Shown here piece after piece: positions 31,792-40,670 of a stretch of 44,521 nucleotides of DNA; the stretch's first letter is position 1; every line of letters starts with the position of its first letter. Location: positions 1-44,521 of the IMG/VR virus record IMGVR_UViG_3300028595_000023; one strand, given 5' to 3'. The notes under the pieces were generated by a model, which was not told where the DNA came from, did not search any database, and saw only the letters and a list, made by a program, of their open reading frames with translations. Made by a program: the position numbers and the translations under genes. The stretch comes from a virus.

Positions 31792-32259
31792 TTACTTGTT
31801 GTCAACAAAACTAACTTCAATAGCACTTACAGCTGTAGCATCAGTTGATGGTATCCCCATAAGCATTATTATATCGGATGGATCACTTAGCGTTCTAGTA
31901 GCACCACCTAAATGTAAAACATTGCTTTCTTGGAAAACAATATCTTGTGATGCTAGACTTGACCTAATAATAACTATATCTCCTGCATTAAGCTGAGAGA
32001 TGATATTTACTGTAGAGACAGCAGCGTCATCTTCAGTATCTATTTGGTTATAACTACCATATACGTTTAAAGTAGCTCCAGAAACATCAATAGAAGTCAC
32101 CCCATCTAATTTCAAATCCAAGTCAGGTAATTTTTCTAACGCAAAAAAACGTTGAGGCTTCAGATTATAGTTCTTAGTATAATCTCCTTGGCCTAATCGA
32201 TCTCTTGCGCCAAAAGACAACGCAAAAACAGCAATAAGAAGGACTAATATATTTTTCAT
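31792..32259 (-). CDS. signal-peptide protein after the major capsid gene
   Basis: 155 residues. Leader KNILVLLIAVFALSFGA with a plausible Ala cleavage site. The C-terminal half (LNAGDIVIIRSSLASQDIVF and later strands) resembles the C-terminal fold of phage fibre/head-fibre proteins. AAGGAGG upstream. Directly after the coat gene, so a head-fibre or decoration role would fit were it not for the leader. Confidence 0.65.
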   Translation of the reverse strand: MKNILVLLIAVFALSFGARDRLGQGDYTKNYNLKPQRFFALEKLPDLDLKLDGVTSIDVSGATLNVYGSYNQIDTEDDAAVSTVNIISQLNAGDIVIIRSSLASQDIVFQESNVLHLGGATRTLSDPSDIIMLMGIPSTDATAVSAIEVSFVDNK

Positions 32260-32273
32260 TTTAAACCCTCCTT

Positions 32274-33197
32274 TTACGCTCCTTGGTTTCCATACATTGA
32301 TCTAGGATCATAAGCACCAACACCTGAAGCAAAAACAGCAGACATACACATATCTTTAGAGTCAAAATCATTATCTTGGTCAAATGTAACCATGATAGAA
32401 TCTTGCCATACCCACTCATCCATATGATTAGTCTTAATAAAATAAGCATCATCATCTGTTAAGAAATCAAAAACAGTATAACCAACTACTCCATTTACTG
32501 AGTTTTTGTTGTTGTTATCTGTATCAGCTAACAAAGTTGACTCTAAGATTTCAGCAGCATCCCACTGTAAAGCAGGCGGAACGATTAATCTAGTTGGCCT
32601 TAACTGGATTTTCTTACCAGCACCATCTAAAGCAGCTACAGTCCTTATGTTTGTAAAGTCTTGCTTTAAAGAAGCTGGAGACAAATCAGCAGCTATTGAA
32701 GGCGTGTTTTGAATTACACTACTTGAAGCAGGAATTGGGTGATCTGTGGCAAAAATAGCTTTACCATCACCGATACTTGCTTTAGATGAATCAAAACCAT
32801 CATTAAATAAAGTCGCACCTAATACATTACGAGTATTATAAACAGATTGTTTTAATGCCTTTGTGTATCTAGTAGCTAACTTGTACTTATCGCTATAAGT
32901 TTTCATTTCTAATGTTACTCTAAAACCTAATGCATAAGTAATGTTTATAATTTGTTTCTGAGTACCAGCCTTAGAAGAATCATATTCGATATCCCCACCT
33001 TGTCTTTTAGCTTTCAATAGACCAAATGGCGTTACTTGTTGATAATCCTCATACGATCTGTCACTTTTTTGAATATCATAAAACTCTTTGTATTGCTCTG
33101 CATACATAGGATTTTCGTCGATATCCCATACTTTTTTTAATTGAACTGGACTAACGAGTCTTCCACCTGCTAATCCTGTAGTAATAGGGTTTCCCAT
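32274..33197 (-). CDS. major capsid protein (HK97 fold, Mu gpT-like)
   Basis: 307 residues. N-terminal NPITTGLAGGRLVSPVQLKK, then KQIINITYALGFRVTLEM, and KAIFATDHP, features of Mu gpT-like coat proteins. It forms the icosahedral shell on the scaffold. AAGGAGG upstream, as expected for the most abundant protein, and follows the decoration-like gene. Confidence 0.8.
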   Translation of the reverse strand: MGNPITTGLAGGRLVSPVQLKKVWDIDENPMYAEQYKEFYDIQKSDRSYEDYQQVTPFGLLKAKRQGGDIEYDSSKAGTQKQIINITYALGFRVTLEMKTYSDKYKLATRYTKALKQSVYNTRNVLGATLFNDGFDSSKASIGDGKAIFATDHPIPASSSVIQNTPSIAADLSPASLKQDFTNIRTVAALDGAGKKIQLRPTRLIVPPALQWDAAEILESTLLADTDNNNKNSVNGVVGYTVFDFLTDDDAYFIKTNHMDEWVWQDSIMVTFDQDNDFDSKDMCMSAVFASGVGAYDPRSMYGNQGA

Positions 33198-33215
33198 TTT
33201 TATTTACCTCCTTAA

Positions 33216-33743
33216 TTAGCTAGCTAATGCTGTTGAATCTTTAAAAATTTGGATTCTTGGCATAACAATAACTTGAGTATTATCAGTATTTCCATTAGCA
33301 GCTGCCCATGTATTACCAACTCTTTCATCAAGTCCAACAATAAAAAACTGGTCATCTGCTGCAATCGTACTAGATATTTGAGCAGTTGATTCTCCAGTAG
33401 TGGTGTTTCCAGCATTTGATGCTAAATCAGCAGATCCAAAACGATCAGCTTCAGCAATACCAGTTGCAGCCTCAACACTTATTAGCATATGCGGATCATA
33501 TACAACAGTAACCTCTCCAGCTGTAGAAGCAGGTAAGTAGCTTGTCTCAATCCCATCCGAGTTTCTCACCTCAATAACAACACCAAGAAACGCTGCACTA
33601 TTTGATCCATCCCAACCATCTACATTTCCATCTGCAACAGCAATAACTCCACCATTCTTAAAAATAGCAGTCGCATTACTTGAATCTACAGAGAATTTTC
33701 CAACATACTTCTCATCATAATTAACTAAATTCAAACCTTTCAT
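33216..33743 (-). CDS. head decoration-like protein
   Basis: 175 residues, Ala/Thr/Asn-rich beta protein (AIFKNGGVIAVADG...GIAEADRFGSADLASNAG). Position just before the coat gene and composition are typical of capsid decoration proteins or Mu-like head proteins. Ribosome site GGAGG. Confidence 0.6.
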   Translation of the reverse strand: MKGLNLVNYDEKYVGKFSVDSSNATAIFKNGGVIAVADGNVDGWDGSNSAAFLGVVIEVRNSDGIETSYLPASTAGEVTVVYDPHMLISVEAATGIAEADRFGSADLASNAGNTTTGESTAQISSTIAADDQFFIVGLDERVGNTWAAANGNTDNTQVIVMPRIQIFKDSTALAS

Positions 33744-33745
33744 GT

Positions 33746-33895
33746 TTATTTACCTCCATTTATAGGCTTTTTCATCAATACAGTTCCATTTGAATACTCT
33801 TTTTCAACTTTATAGCCTTTAGATTGAAATTTTTTAACATTAATATCTTTAGCTATATAGCTTTTGTATCCTGTTTTAGTTTTCTTACTAGCCAT
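33746..33895 (-). CDS. small basic head-module protein
   Basis: 49 residues, Lys-rich (ASKKTKTGYKSYIAKDINVKK). It begins just after the zinc-finger gene and ends two bases before the decoration gene start. Unknown. Confidence 0.55.
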   Translation of the reverse strand: MASKKTKTGYKSYIAKDINVKKFQSKGYKVEKEYSNGTVLMKKPINGGK

Positions 33896-33899
33896 AAGA

Positions 33900-34658
33900 C
33901 TACTCCTTGTTTATTTTGACTTCACCATATCCGACATCACCAGTAGCACTCTTAAACTCATCTTCAAAATCTTTAATAGATGGCTGAAGTCCATTTAAAT
34001 AATCGTTTCTTGACTCAACATACTGTGGAGGCAACCATAACAAGTACTGTCCATGTCTTTCAACTAAAGAGTTCTCAGATATACCTCCATTACCTTCTTC
34101 TAAAACGTGAGACTTAAATCTAGTTTCAAGATCACAATATCTCAAAGCTTTTGCCCCATTATCTATTCGGTATTGAGCCTTACTTGGTGAAGACCAATAT
34201 AATTTTCCTGTTGTTCTATATTCTTTTTTTACATTAACCATTAGAGGATTTTTAGGTCCCCAGACAACAGTATCGTTTTGTAAATATTCTTGTGCGTTTA
34301 ACGTAGCACTTTCTACACTTTTTACTTCATGACCTTCTTTAACCATTTCTTTTAAAGAGTCAATCTGTGCTTGCATAGCATCTAAATATTCTTTTGAAAC
34401 AACGACTTCTTGTCGATTAAGTTCAGGGCTATCTCCCTGTGAAGTTTCAGAACTTTCGTTCTGCTTTGATCCAGTATCTTTTACTGAGTCTACATTATTA
34501 TTAATATCATTTTTTTCTACTTTGTCAACATTACTACTCTTATTTTCCATAATTTTCACATCTCCTTTATAATCAGGATGCTTGTATTTCATATGTGTAA
34601 TTATTCCTGATTTACTAAACGTATCGCCACAAACAGGGCATTTTATTTTATTAGACAT
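33900..34658 (-). CDS. head-module protein with N-terminal C2H2 zinc finger
   Basis: 252 residues. Cys7, Cys10, His22 and His27 form a C2H2 finger (CPVCGDTFSKSGIITHMKYKH region). A low-complexity Asn/Asp/Ser linker (about 40-90), a short helix and a C-terminal globular part (YLLWLPPQYVESRNDYLNGL) follow. Located between scaffold and coat genes. The finger may bind DNA or act in capsid assembly. Confidence 0.65.
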   Translation of the reverse strand: MSNKIKCPVCGDTFSKSGIITHMKYKHPDYKGDVKIMENKSSNVDKVEKNDINNNVDSVKDTGSKQNESSETSQGDSPELNRQEVVVSKEYLDAMQAQIDSLKEMVKEGHEVKSVESATLNAQEYLQNDTVVWGPKNPLMVNVKKEYRTTGKLYWSSPSKAQYRIDNGAKALRYCDLETRFKSHVLEEGNGGISENSLVERHGQYLLWLPPQYVESRNDYLNGLQPSIKDFEDEFKSATGDVGYGEVKINKE

Positions 34659-34673
34659 ATTAAAATCTCCTTA

Positions 34674-35573
34674 TTAATAACGACCTGATTTTTTACCTTT
34701 TATCAACTGTTCCCTGATTTCATCATCAGTTTTTCGACAGCCTTTACCAATCAAATTTCTTACTTCGTCTATTTCTTCCTGACTTATAACTATTTCTTGC
34801 TTTGACTGATTTATCGGAGTTGTAATTCCACCCATTCCAGTATTAATTTGACTATTATTAAACTTGTGTACAAAATCAGCTTTAACTCGTCTTTCAATCT
34901 CATTTAGTTGTTGTTGCTTAGTCGCATTCGCCCACTCTGGCTCACTAACTATCCTTTTTGCGTACTCATTTGCTGTGCTTGTCATAGCTACATCTACGTT
35001 ATACCAATCTGAGTTCCTAGCAACAAACGCAATATCTTCAGGTGTATAATTCTGAGATGTTTGAGATCCCTGAGTGTACTGATTATTTTGCTGATACTGC
35101 TGAAATTGATTCTGAGACTGTTGTTGGTTCTGCTGCTGTTGTGGTTGATTCTGATTAAATTGATTATATACTGGAGGCTGTGGTTTATTTAATTCTAATA
35201 AATCACTTTGAAGTTTTGTAAAAGTAAAAGTATCTCCATCATCTAATGCTTTTTGCATTTGAGATTGTATTTCAGATTTCCTCTGGTTATTGAATGTACT
35301 AGTTAATTGACTAATCTGACTATTCATCGACTCTAATTGATTTTTAAGCTGGTCATTCTCACTCTTAAATGTATTCATCTGTCCCATTAACTGACTATTT
35401 TCATTCTTTAACTCATAGTTTTTACCAACCAACTGAGAGATCCTATCCTTTGCTGGTACTTTATTTTGATGTTCCACATCTTTGTGTTCTGTCGGAGAGA
35501 AATCAGTTACTGTTTCTTGCTGACCTCCTTGGCTTTGGTCATTATTTAATTCTTGATTATCTATTTGATCCAT
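34674..35573 (-). CDS. putative scaffolding protein
   Basis: 299 residues from the ATG at 35573, which has AGGAGG upstream; a TTG two codons earlier is less likely. Features: acidic Gln-rich start, coiled coil (about 45-105), a Gln/Asn-rich stretch (about 130-175) and a basic C-terminus (GKKSGRY). Scaffold proteins commonly have a helical body with a basic C-terminal coat-binding end, and this lies between portal and coat genes. Confidence 0.65.
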   Translation of the reverse strand: MDQIDNQELNNDQSQGGQQETVTDFSPTEHKDVEHQNKVPAKDRISQLVGKNYELKNENSQLMGQMNTFKSENDQLKNQLESMNSQISQLTSTFNNQRKSEIQSQMQKALDDGDTFTFTKLQSDLLELNKPQPPVYNQFNQNQPQQQQNQQQSQNQFQQYQQNNQYTQGSQTSQNYTPEDIAFVARNSDWYNVDVAMTSTANEYAKRIVSEPEWANATKQQQLNEIERRVKADFVHKFNNSQINTGMGGITTPINQSKQEIVISQEEIDEVRNLIGKGCRKTDDEIREQLIKGKKSGRY

Positions 35574-35991
35574 TATCAAAAACCTCCTGTTTTAGTCGAG
35601 TAAATAACTCGTTTGTCATGTTGATTTGACATATATCGCATTCTCTAATCTCTATATACTCATAATCTTCATCACCTTTTGTTCCTTCGTCACATAACCT
35701 TGCTCCATGAACAGGATATGAAACGTGCATTCCTTCTGATACTGCCGACTGACATCCTGGACCAATAGAAATAATAATCCCAGTCTGTCTCGCTCTTGAT
35801 GCTTTTTCTTTCATATCATCAGGAACTACTAAGCCAATATCTCGCATCTTTTCAATACTCTCTGATCTAACTTCTTTATCTTTAGATCTAATTAGCTTTA
35901 TATAATCATTAACTGGTTGCCAATCGTTATTTAATGCTATTGCATCCTCTTTTTTCATCGGTATTGAGTAGTTTATTTTTTTATTCGTCAT
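35557..35991 (-). CDS. GroES-like co-chaperonin
   Basis: 144 residues from the ATG at 35991, with GGAG upstream. The C-terminal two thirds match a GroES barrel: QPVNDYIKLI near the start, GIIISIGPG in place of the usual GxVxAVGPG, VSEGMHVSYP for VKVGDKV, and YIEIRECDICQI for YLILRESDILAI. Some phages (T4 gp31) supply such a co-chaperonin for folding their coat protein with host GroEL. Here it sits between portal and scaffold genes, consistent with a capsid-folding role. Confidence 0.75.
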   Translation of the reverse strand: MTNKKINYSIPMKKEDAIALNNDWQPVNDYIKLIRSKDKEVRSESIEKMRDIGLVVPDDMKEKASRARQTGIIISIGPGCQSAVSEGMHVSYPVHGARLCDEGTKGDEDYEYIEIRECDICQINMTNELFTRLKQEVFDNGSNR

Positions 35992-36253
35992 AATCGTTCT
36001 CCATTTCAAAGCATATATAGTCTATTAAAGATTCTATAGCAGTGATACTTGCTCTATGAAAAACTAATAACCTGATATATGAATCATCCATTTTCTCAAG
36101 ATCTGTTTCGCATATCAAAGAAATTAATCCTTTTTCCATCGACTCTTTATCGCTTTCAAGCACACCTAATAGTTTTTTTGTGTACTTATCATGCACCCAA
36201 CTATTAAATCCTTCTTTATATCTTTTTTCGTTCTCTTCGTTCTTACTCATCAA
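35981..36253 (-). CDS. hypothetical head-module protein
   Basis: 90 residues, acidic and helical. AAGGAGG upstream; overlaps the GroES-like gene start by 11 bases, so the two may be coupled. Unknown. Confidence 0.6.
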   Translation of the reverse strand: MMSKNEENEKRYKEGFNSWVHDKYTKKLLGVLESDKESMEKGLISLICETDLEKMDDSYIRLLVFHRASITAIESLIDYICFEMENDYDE

Positions 36254-36270
36254 AAGTCCTCCTTTTTATT

Positions 36271-38115
36271 TTACAAGCTTGGCAAAAAGCTTTGATTCCT
36301 CATTTGCATCATGGTTCCAATAACTTGTATTAACTGATTTTCCATACCTTCTTGCTGTGCTAATCTTTGTAATTTAGCCAGTTTATACATCTCGGCTAAT
36401 GGAGCTAATTGAAGTTCTAACTCTTGTTCATCTTCTATTATTGCCTCTAAGTAATTTCTAAGAGCTGGATAAACCATTTCTATATTTTGATTAGTGTATG
36501 GATTTGACATCACTGTTTGATATCTAGCAGCTGCACGTTGTTGTTTCTCAATCTTATTCATCATATTAGGATCAGATACAGGCTGTATTAATAAACCACT
36601 ATTAAAATCCTGTCTTGATATTGTTTTTTGCATCGGATCTCCTGAAACATCAGTAATATAAAAATACTTACTTTCTTCCAACCATATACCATTAAGCATA
36701 TATAACTTATTAAGCTCTTTCTTAAATGATCTATGTACTCTTTTTTGGATAGACGTAAATAGCTTCAAGCCTTGTTCCATCATTCTAATAACACCCTCAG
36801 ATCCAGTTCCAGATCTCGGAATATCACCTGTTTGAGTTTCAGTAACAGAAGTAACTCGATCTGCATAACCTTGTAGTACGTTGAGTAAAGCTAGTAATAC
36901 CTGACTAGGCTCTTTAAAATTAAGTGGCATAATCATGTCTGATAATCTAGCACCTAGTTTTACATTAATCTCTTTATACTGCCCCATTTTAAATTGAACA
37001 TCACCACGCTTAATTCCAGTTCCCTTTTTTATAAAACCACCCGAGGTATTATTTAAAACACCAGCGTCAATTAACTGATTTATTATCGTATTCTGAGTTT
37101 TATTAGTAGCTTGTAGTAATGTACCAAAACCAACCCTATAAAAAGATGAGTCAATATTAGGCAATAAGAAATACTCAACAAAGAAAGACATAGTTTCTCT
37201 TGTCTCAGGATGAACACGAGTCATAATTCTTACAACTTTTTTAGTTTGAACGTCTAACCAAACAATTACTGGATGCATTTTTTTATCATTTTCATTAAAC
37301 TTAATCCAAGTGTGTTGTTCTAATACAATTCTATCTGTATTAATAGCTGGCTCAAAAACACCTAATAACTCATTTGTGCTTTCTGTATATTCTTCCTCTT
37401 CTGGCATATTCACTGAATCAGACTCTATAATATCAATATTTAAGAAAATATCACTATCCATATATCTATAAAAAGAATCATAATCCATATTTATAACATG
37501 AGTTGCCCTTCTACAAGTTTCCATATTTTTAGTGTAATAATTTACAACGAAATTTTCATGATCCAATGCAATAGATTCATTTCTATTATTTGCATCGTTA
37601 TGACATACTTTTCTTACTGCTACACCACACGCACCCAACGCATGCATCGTTTGCTCAAATCCATCTGTAAAATATTCTTGCTCATCTGTTAATTGGTAAT
37701 TCATATAAGTCTGTACTCTATCGCACAACCCTTTTTGATTATTTTTTGGATTAGTTGGCATCGCTCTAACTAATTGTTTAGTATTAAACATCGCATCAGA
37801 CATCCTGGCACTAAACTGACAATTCGCTATCGCAGTTACAGGCAACACAATATTTGCAGCACCAGCCCAGGGGAACTGCTTTTCTTTAACTTCAGGCTTA
37901 ACTACTAACGCTTTTTTCCATTCCACATAATCATCCATCCAATCAGATCTACTCTCAACATCTTGCAGATATCCATCAGATACTTGAGTTGCAATTCTTT
38001 CTAATTGGTCGCTACTTATATCAACAGCTAGATTCCTGAAATGGTTTTCATAAGTTGATATACTAGACTCTGGCATGTCAAATTTTTGATCTTTTATTTT
38101 TTGTTTTTTTGCCAT
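36271..38115 (-). CDS. portal protein
   Basis: 614 residues, in the usual portal size range. Hallmarks are FPWAGAANIVLPVTAIANCQ near residue 80, a mixed central body and a long C-terminal helical barrel (LPLAEMYKLAKLQRLAQQEG region). It forms the dodecameric ring through which DNA enters. Sits directly after the large terminase gene. Confidence 0.85.
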   Translation of the reverse strand: MAKKQKIKDQKFDMPESSISTYENHFRNLAVDISSDQLERIATQVSDGYLQDVESRSDWMDDYVEWKKALVVKPEVKEKQFPWAGAANIVLPVTAIANCQFSARMSDAMFNTKQLVRAMPTNPKNNQKGLCDRVQTYMNYQLTDEQEYFTDGFEQTMHALGACGVAVRKVCHNDANNRNESIALDHENFVVNYYTKNMETCRRATHVINMDYDSFYRYMDSDIFLNIDIIESDSVNMPEEEEYTESTNELLGVFEPAINTDRIVLEQHTWIKFNENDKKMHPVIVWLDVQTKKVVRIMTRVHPETRETMSFFVEYFLLPNIDSSFYRVGFGTLLQATNKTQNTIINQLIDAGVLNNTSGGFIKKGTGIKRGDVQFKMGQYKEINVKLGARLSDMIMPLNFKEPSQVLLALLNVLQGYADRVTSVTETQTGDIPRSGTGSEGVIRMMEQGLKLFTSIQKRVHRSFKKELNKLYMLNGIWLEESKYFYITDVSGDPMQKTISRQDFNSGLLIQPVSDPNMMNKIEKQQRAAARYQTVMSNPYTNQNIEMVYPALRNYLEAIIEDEQELELQLAPLAEMYKLAKLQRLAQQEGMENQLIQVIGTMMQMRNQSFLPSL

Positions 38116-38131
38116 ATTAGCACCCCTTATA

Positions 38132-39949
38132 TTAGTAACCAGTTACAGAACTTCTCACTGGCTCTTGCTCATAATTCTCATTCTTATGACGATCATAGTA
38201 ACGCTCAATTATTTCAGGCTCTTCATACTCTGTATTTAATAATACTAATCGATATAAATTCTCGCACGCATCATCATTTTCCTTACTAGGATCACCATTA
38301 TCATCATACACCCATTCTTGTATCTGTGATATACAGTCGTTTTTCTGTGACTCATTCTGTGTTTTGAAAAAAAATAATGCAGGGATTCCATTTGGAGTAC
38401 TCAGTAACTCATTAATCTGAATAATTCCATCTGACTTCATTGACTTTAGAGGTGCTGCACTCTCTAACTCATATCCAAACTCACCCAATCGTTCTTCCAT
38501 TTTTTGAAACTCACTCTTTATCGCAATATTTAAACTCTTTTCACCAGTCTTTGATAACGGATCTGCAATTATACGATTAATTCTTAAACTATATCGATCA
38601 ACTGATTTAAGTATCTGATCTGCTATCCAATATCCGTCTCCATTTCCAACTATAGAATGACAAAAATACTTATAATTACGATCATCAGTCGCAAGCATAC
38701 ATATATACTGTTTTTTAGCTGGATGCCAGTCTATCGCAACATCTATCATCCAATGTCTCATGATATCTTTAGGTCCTAATCTTTTTAGATGTGTTTTATT
38801 ATCTATTTTTAATATAATACCTGATAAATAACTTGGAATACCTCTAATACGAGCATCCTTCTCATCATCTGTTAACTTATCAATATAATCTTTTAACCCC
38901 TCTTCACTAATACCATACCCAACGTTATCCCAAGATTCACCATTTACAGCTAAAACATCAGCTCTTGGCTCTCCATCTTCATCTACAGCGTTTACTACTT
39001 CTTTATTCACCCACGCTTCTTTTAATAACGTCATACAGAATATTTCAATACCATTATGATCAACTAGTCCACGAGCAGCAGCAATACGGTTATTTCTATT
39101 AGGCGGCTCATCGTAGAGTATAAAGTGAGTGTCAGCACCTTCAAACACTTCTGAATCAGATTTATTACTTAAAACCTCTGCTGTGCCAATTAATGCTTTA
39201 TTTTCATAAAACTCCCAATATGCTCTCACACCTAAACTATTTTTTTTACATTTAGATTCCCATGAATCAGGTAATAACTCATCAAATTTAGGTTCAATCG
39301 TTGTCTTAATATGTTTCTCCCAATCTTGGCCAACAATACGACCCTTAATTGGTAAATCATCGGTCCACCCATATTTTTCCCATACCCAACGACCTACTAT
39401 CCGCTCATCTTCCCAAGGAAAACACCCCTTTATACAACTCAACATCAAACAAAATCCTGTAAACGTTTTACTAATACGATTCCCACCTGTCATTACTATC
39501 GTCTTATAAAAAAACTGTCTTATAGCTGTAAATATTTGTTTCTGTATCGGATTGTATTCCCATTTTCCATTTCTTCCTAAATAGCCTTTTCTTGGATGAT
39601 TAAAAAATAACAACTTGTTTGCTTTCTCATATTTCTCAATCTCATTCTTTTTCTCTTTAGCTTCATGTTCAAGCTTGGCTCTCTCTAATGCCATTTTTTT
39701 CTTAACAGCAATCATGCACTTCTTAACAAGCTCAATTTCCTCATCTGTCATTTCTGCACGAGTTTTATATATCGTCGTTCCAGGAAGCCTAAACTTTTTC
39801 TCTATAAATAACTTCTTTTTATATTCAGGACTCAACGTCGCTAAACTAGGCTCTGGCGAATACTTCCTTATGTCTTCTGCTGTCAAAGAATTGATTTCTC
39901 TTAGAGATATAGAATTGTAATATTTGAAATAAGCGTCGTTGTGTCCCAC
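38132..39949 (-). CDS. terL: terminase large subunit
   Basis: 605 residues. Walker A variant TGGNRISKT (154-162), Walker B FILYDEPP with the acidic pair at 280-281, and a nuclease domain with DVAIDWHP (about 403-410) and a late DD pair (ENDDACENL). It pumps and cuts DNA during packaging. The start is GTG at 39949; an in-frame stop lies two codons upstream and no ribosome site is visible, while a promoter's -10 box stands 7 bases before, so the message may be leaderless. Confidence 0.93.
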   Translation of the reverse strand: MGHNDAYFKYYNSISLREINSLTAEDIRKYSPEPSLATLSPEYKKKLFIEKKFRLPGTTIYKTRAEMTDEEIELVKKCMIAVKKKMALERAKLEHEAKEKKNEIEKYEKANKLLFFNHPRKGYLGRNGKWEYNPIQKQIFTAIRQFFYKTIVMTGGNRISKTFTGFCLMLSCIKGCFPWEDERIVGRWVWEKYGWTDDLPIKGRIVGQDWEKHIKTTIEPKFDELLPDSWESKCKKNSLGVRAYWEFYENKALIGTAEVLSNKSDSEVFEGADTHFILYDEPPNRNNRIAAARGLVDHNGIEIFCMTLLKEAWVNKEVVNAVDEDGEPRADVLAVNGESWDNVGYGISEEGLKDYIDKLTDDEKDARIRGIPSYLSGIILKIDNKTHLKRLGPKDIMRHWMIDVAIDWHPAKKQYICMLATDDRNYKYFCHSIVGNGDGYWIADQILKSVDRYSLRINRIIADPLSKTGEKSLNIAIKSEFQKMEERLGEFGYELESAAPLKSMKSDGIIQINELLSTPNGIPALFFFKTQNESQKNDCISQIQEWVYDDNGDPSKENDDACENLYRLVLLNTEYEEPEIIERYYDRHKNENYEQEPVRSSVTGY

Positions 39950-39955
39950 ATGTTA

Positions 39956-39985
39956 TATATAGCAAAAAATGTATCAATAAGTCAA
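39956..39985 (-). promoter_or_regulatory. promoter of the packaging/structural genes, possibly leaderless
   Basis: Leftward TTGACT (39980-39985), 18-base spacer, TATATA (39956-39961). The GTG of terL lies only 6 bases beyond, so transcription would begin at or near the start codon. Confidence 0.45.
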
Positions 39986-40061
39986 ATATATTGCTTTTAG
40001 TTATCTATATTTTTATGTAGATACTGTATTGCTAAGTCTGTTATTCCCATATCGCATAACC

Positions 40062-40306
40062 CTTTATTTAAAATCGCTTAGGCACACTTTACCCCTACTT
40101 AGTAGTGCTATTACATAACCTACCAAGGGATAAAGATTAAGCTATTAGCAGCCTAGAACGCATTGTTCCACTTTACCACCGTCTCCCTCGCTATGGTCAG
40201 TGTGCGACCTTCCCGCTGTCCGAGTTTAGACCAAGTACTTTCATAGTCCAGCGTCCCATATATATCTATATGAGTTAGCCCCACTTTTATCGAGAAAGGG
40301 TGCTAA
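40062..40306 (-). ncRNA. candidate structured RNA of unknown class
   Basis: GC content is clearly above the genome average. Stems on the leftward strand: GGTC/GACC (40195-40209), CGCTG/CAGCG (40214-40253), GAAC/GTTC (40156-40168), GGTAAAG/CTTTATCC (40128-40177), and a closing hairpin at 40275-40306. The orientation is chosen because the leftward copy is purine-rich. It is not a tRNA, and I could not match it to RNase P, tmRNA, SRP or group I intron cores. Confidence 0.35.
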
Positions 40307-40473
40307 TCTATAACGATCTATATACATGTCAGAAAATTTAGTTTATAATAGACATGTTTATAATAGATATTCTAAGTATATCACTTAGACTTAAGAAGTC
40401 AAGTCTGCCTACCCTCTTCCCCCCCCTGGCAACTTGGCTTTTTTTGTGTCTTCAAAATATCATGAGAAACTAA

Positions 40474-40515
40474 TAAAAAGGCACAACGAAATGAGTACAT
40501 CAAAACACTGTGCCT
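40474..40515 (-). terminator. terminator of the accessory operon
   Basis: Leftward AGGCACA and TGTGCCT pair across a loop, followed by TTTTT. It ends the transcript from 44269 to 40525. Confidence 0.65.
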
Positions 40516-40524
40516 AAGAGTTAA

Positions 40525-40668
40525 TTATAAACTGGTTGAAACGCCTGATGAATATCCAAGCATGAAGCCTTTTGAATAACCTGACTTATATACTTGGCAT
40601 GCCATGAAGTAGCCAGACAAGGCTAATAACATGAAAGTGATAGTAAGTATTACATAAAATCTAAACAT
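40525..40668 (-). CDS. small membrane protein
   Basis: 47 residues, one transmembrane helix (YVILTITFMLLALSGYFM), then a Gly/Ser-rich end. GGAG upstream. Last gene before the terminator. Unknown. Confidence 0.5.
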   Translation of the reverse strand: MFRFYVILTITFMLLALSGYFMACQVYKSGYSKGFMLGYSSGVSTSL

Positions 40669-40670
40669 TT

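Larger units (their letters stand above)
39950..40524. other. 575-base non-coding region between terL and the accessory genes
   Basis: It contains the terL promoter, a GC-richer structured stretch (40060-40310), an inverted repeat ACATGTC/GACATGT (40324-40357) with a direct repeat TTTATAATAGA (40342 and 40357), a C8 tract (40419-40426) and a terminator (40474-40515). No convincing protein gene is present. Confidence 0.7.

Noticed and set aside
40141-40210. tRNA-like look (CTGCTAA loop) in the structured gap
   Set aside because: Anticodon-type stem exists, but no matching acceptor, D- or T-arm could be built.
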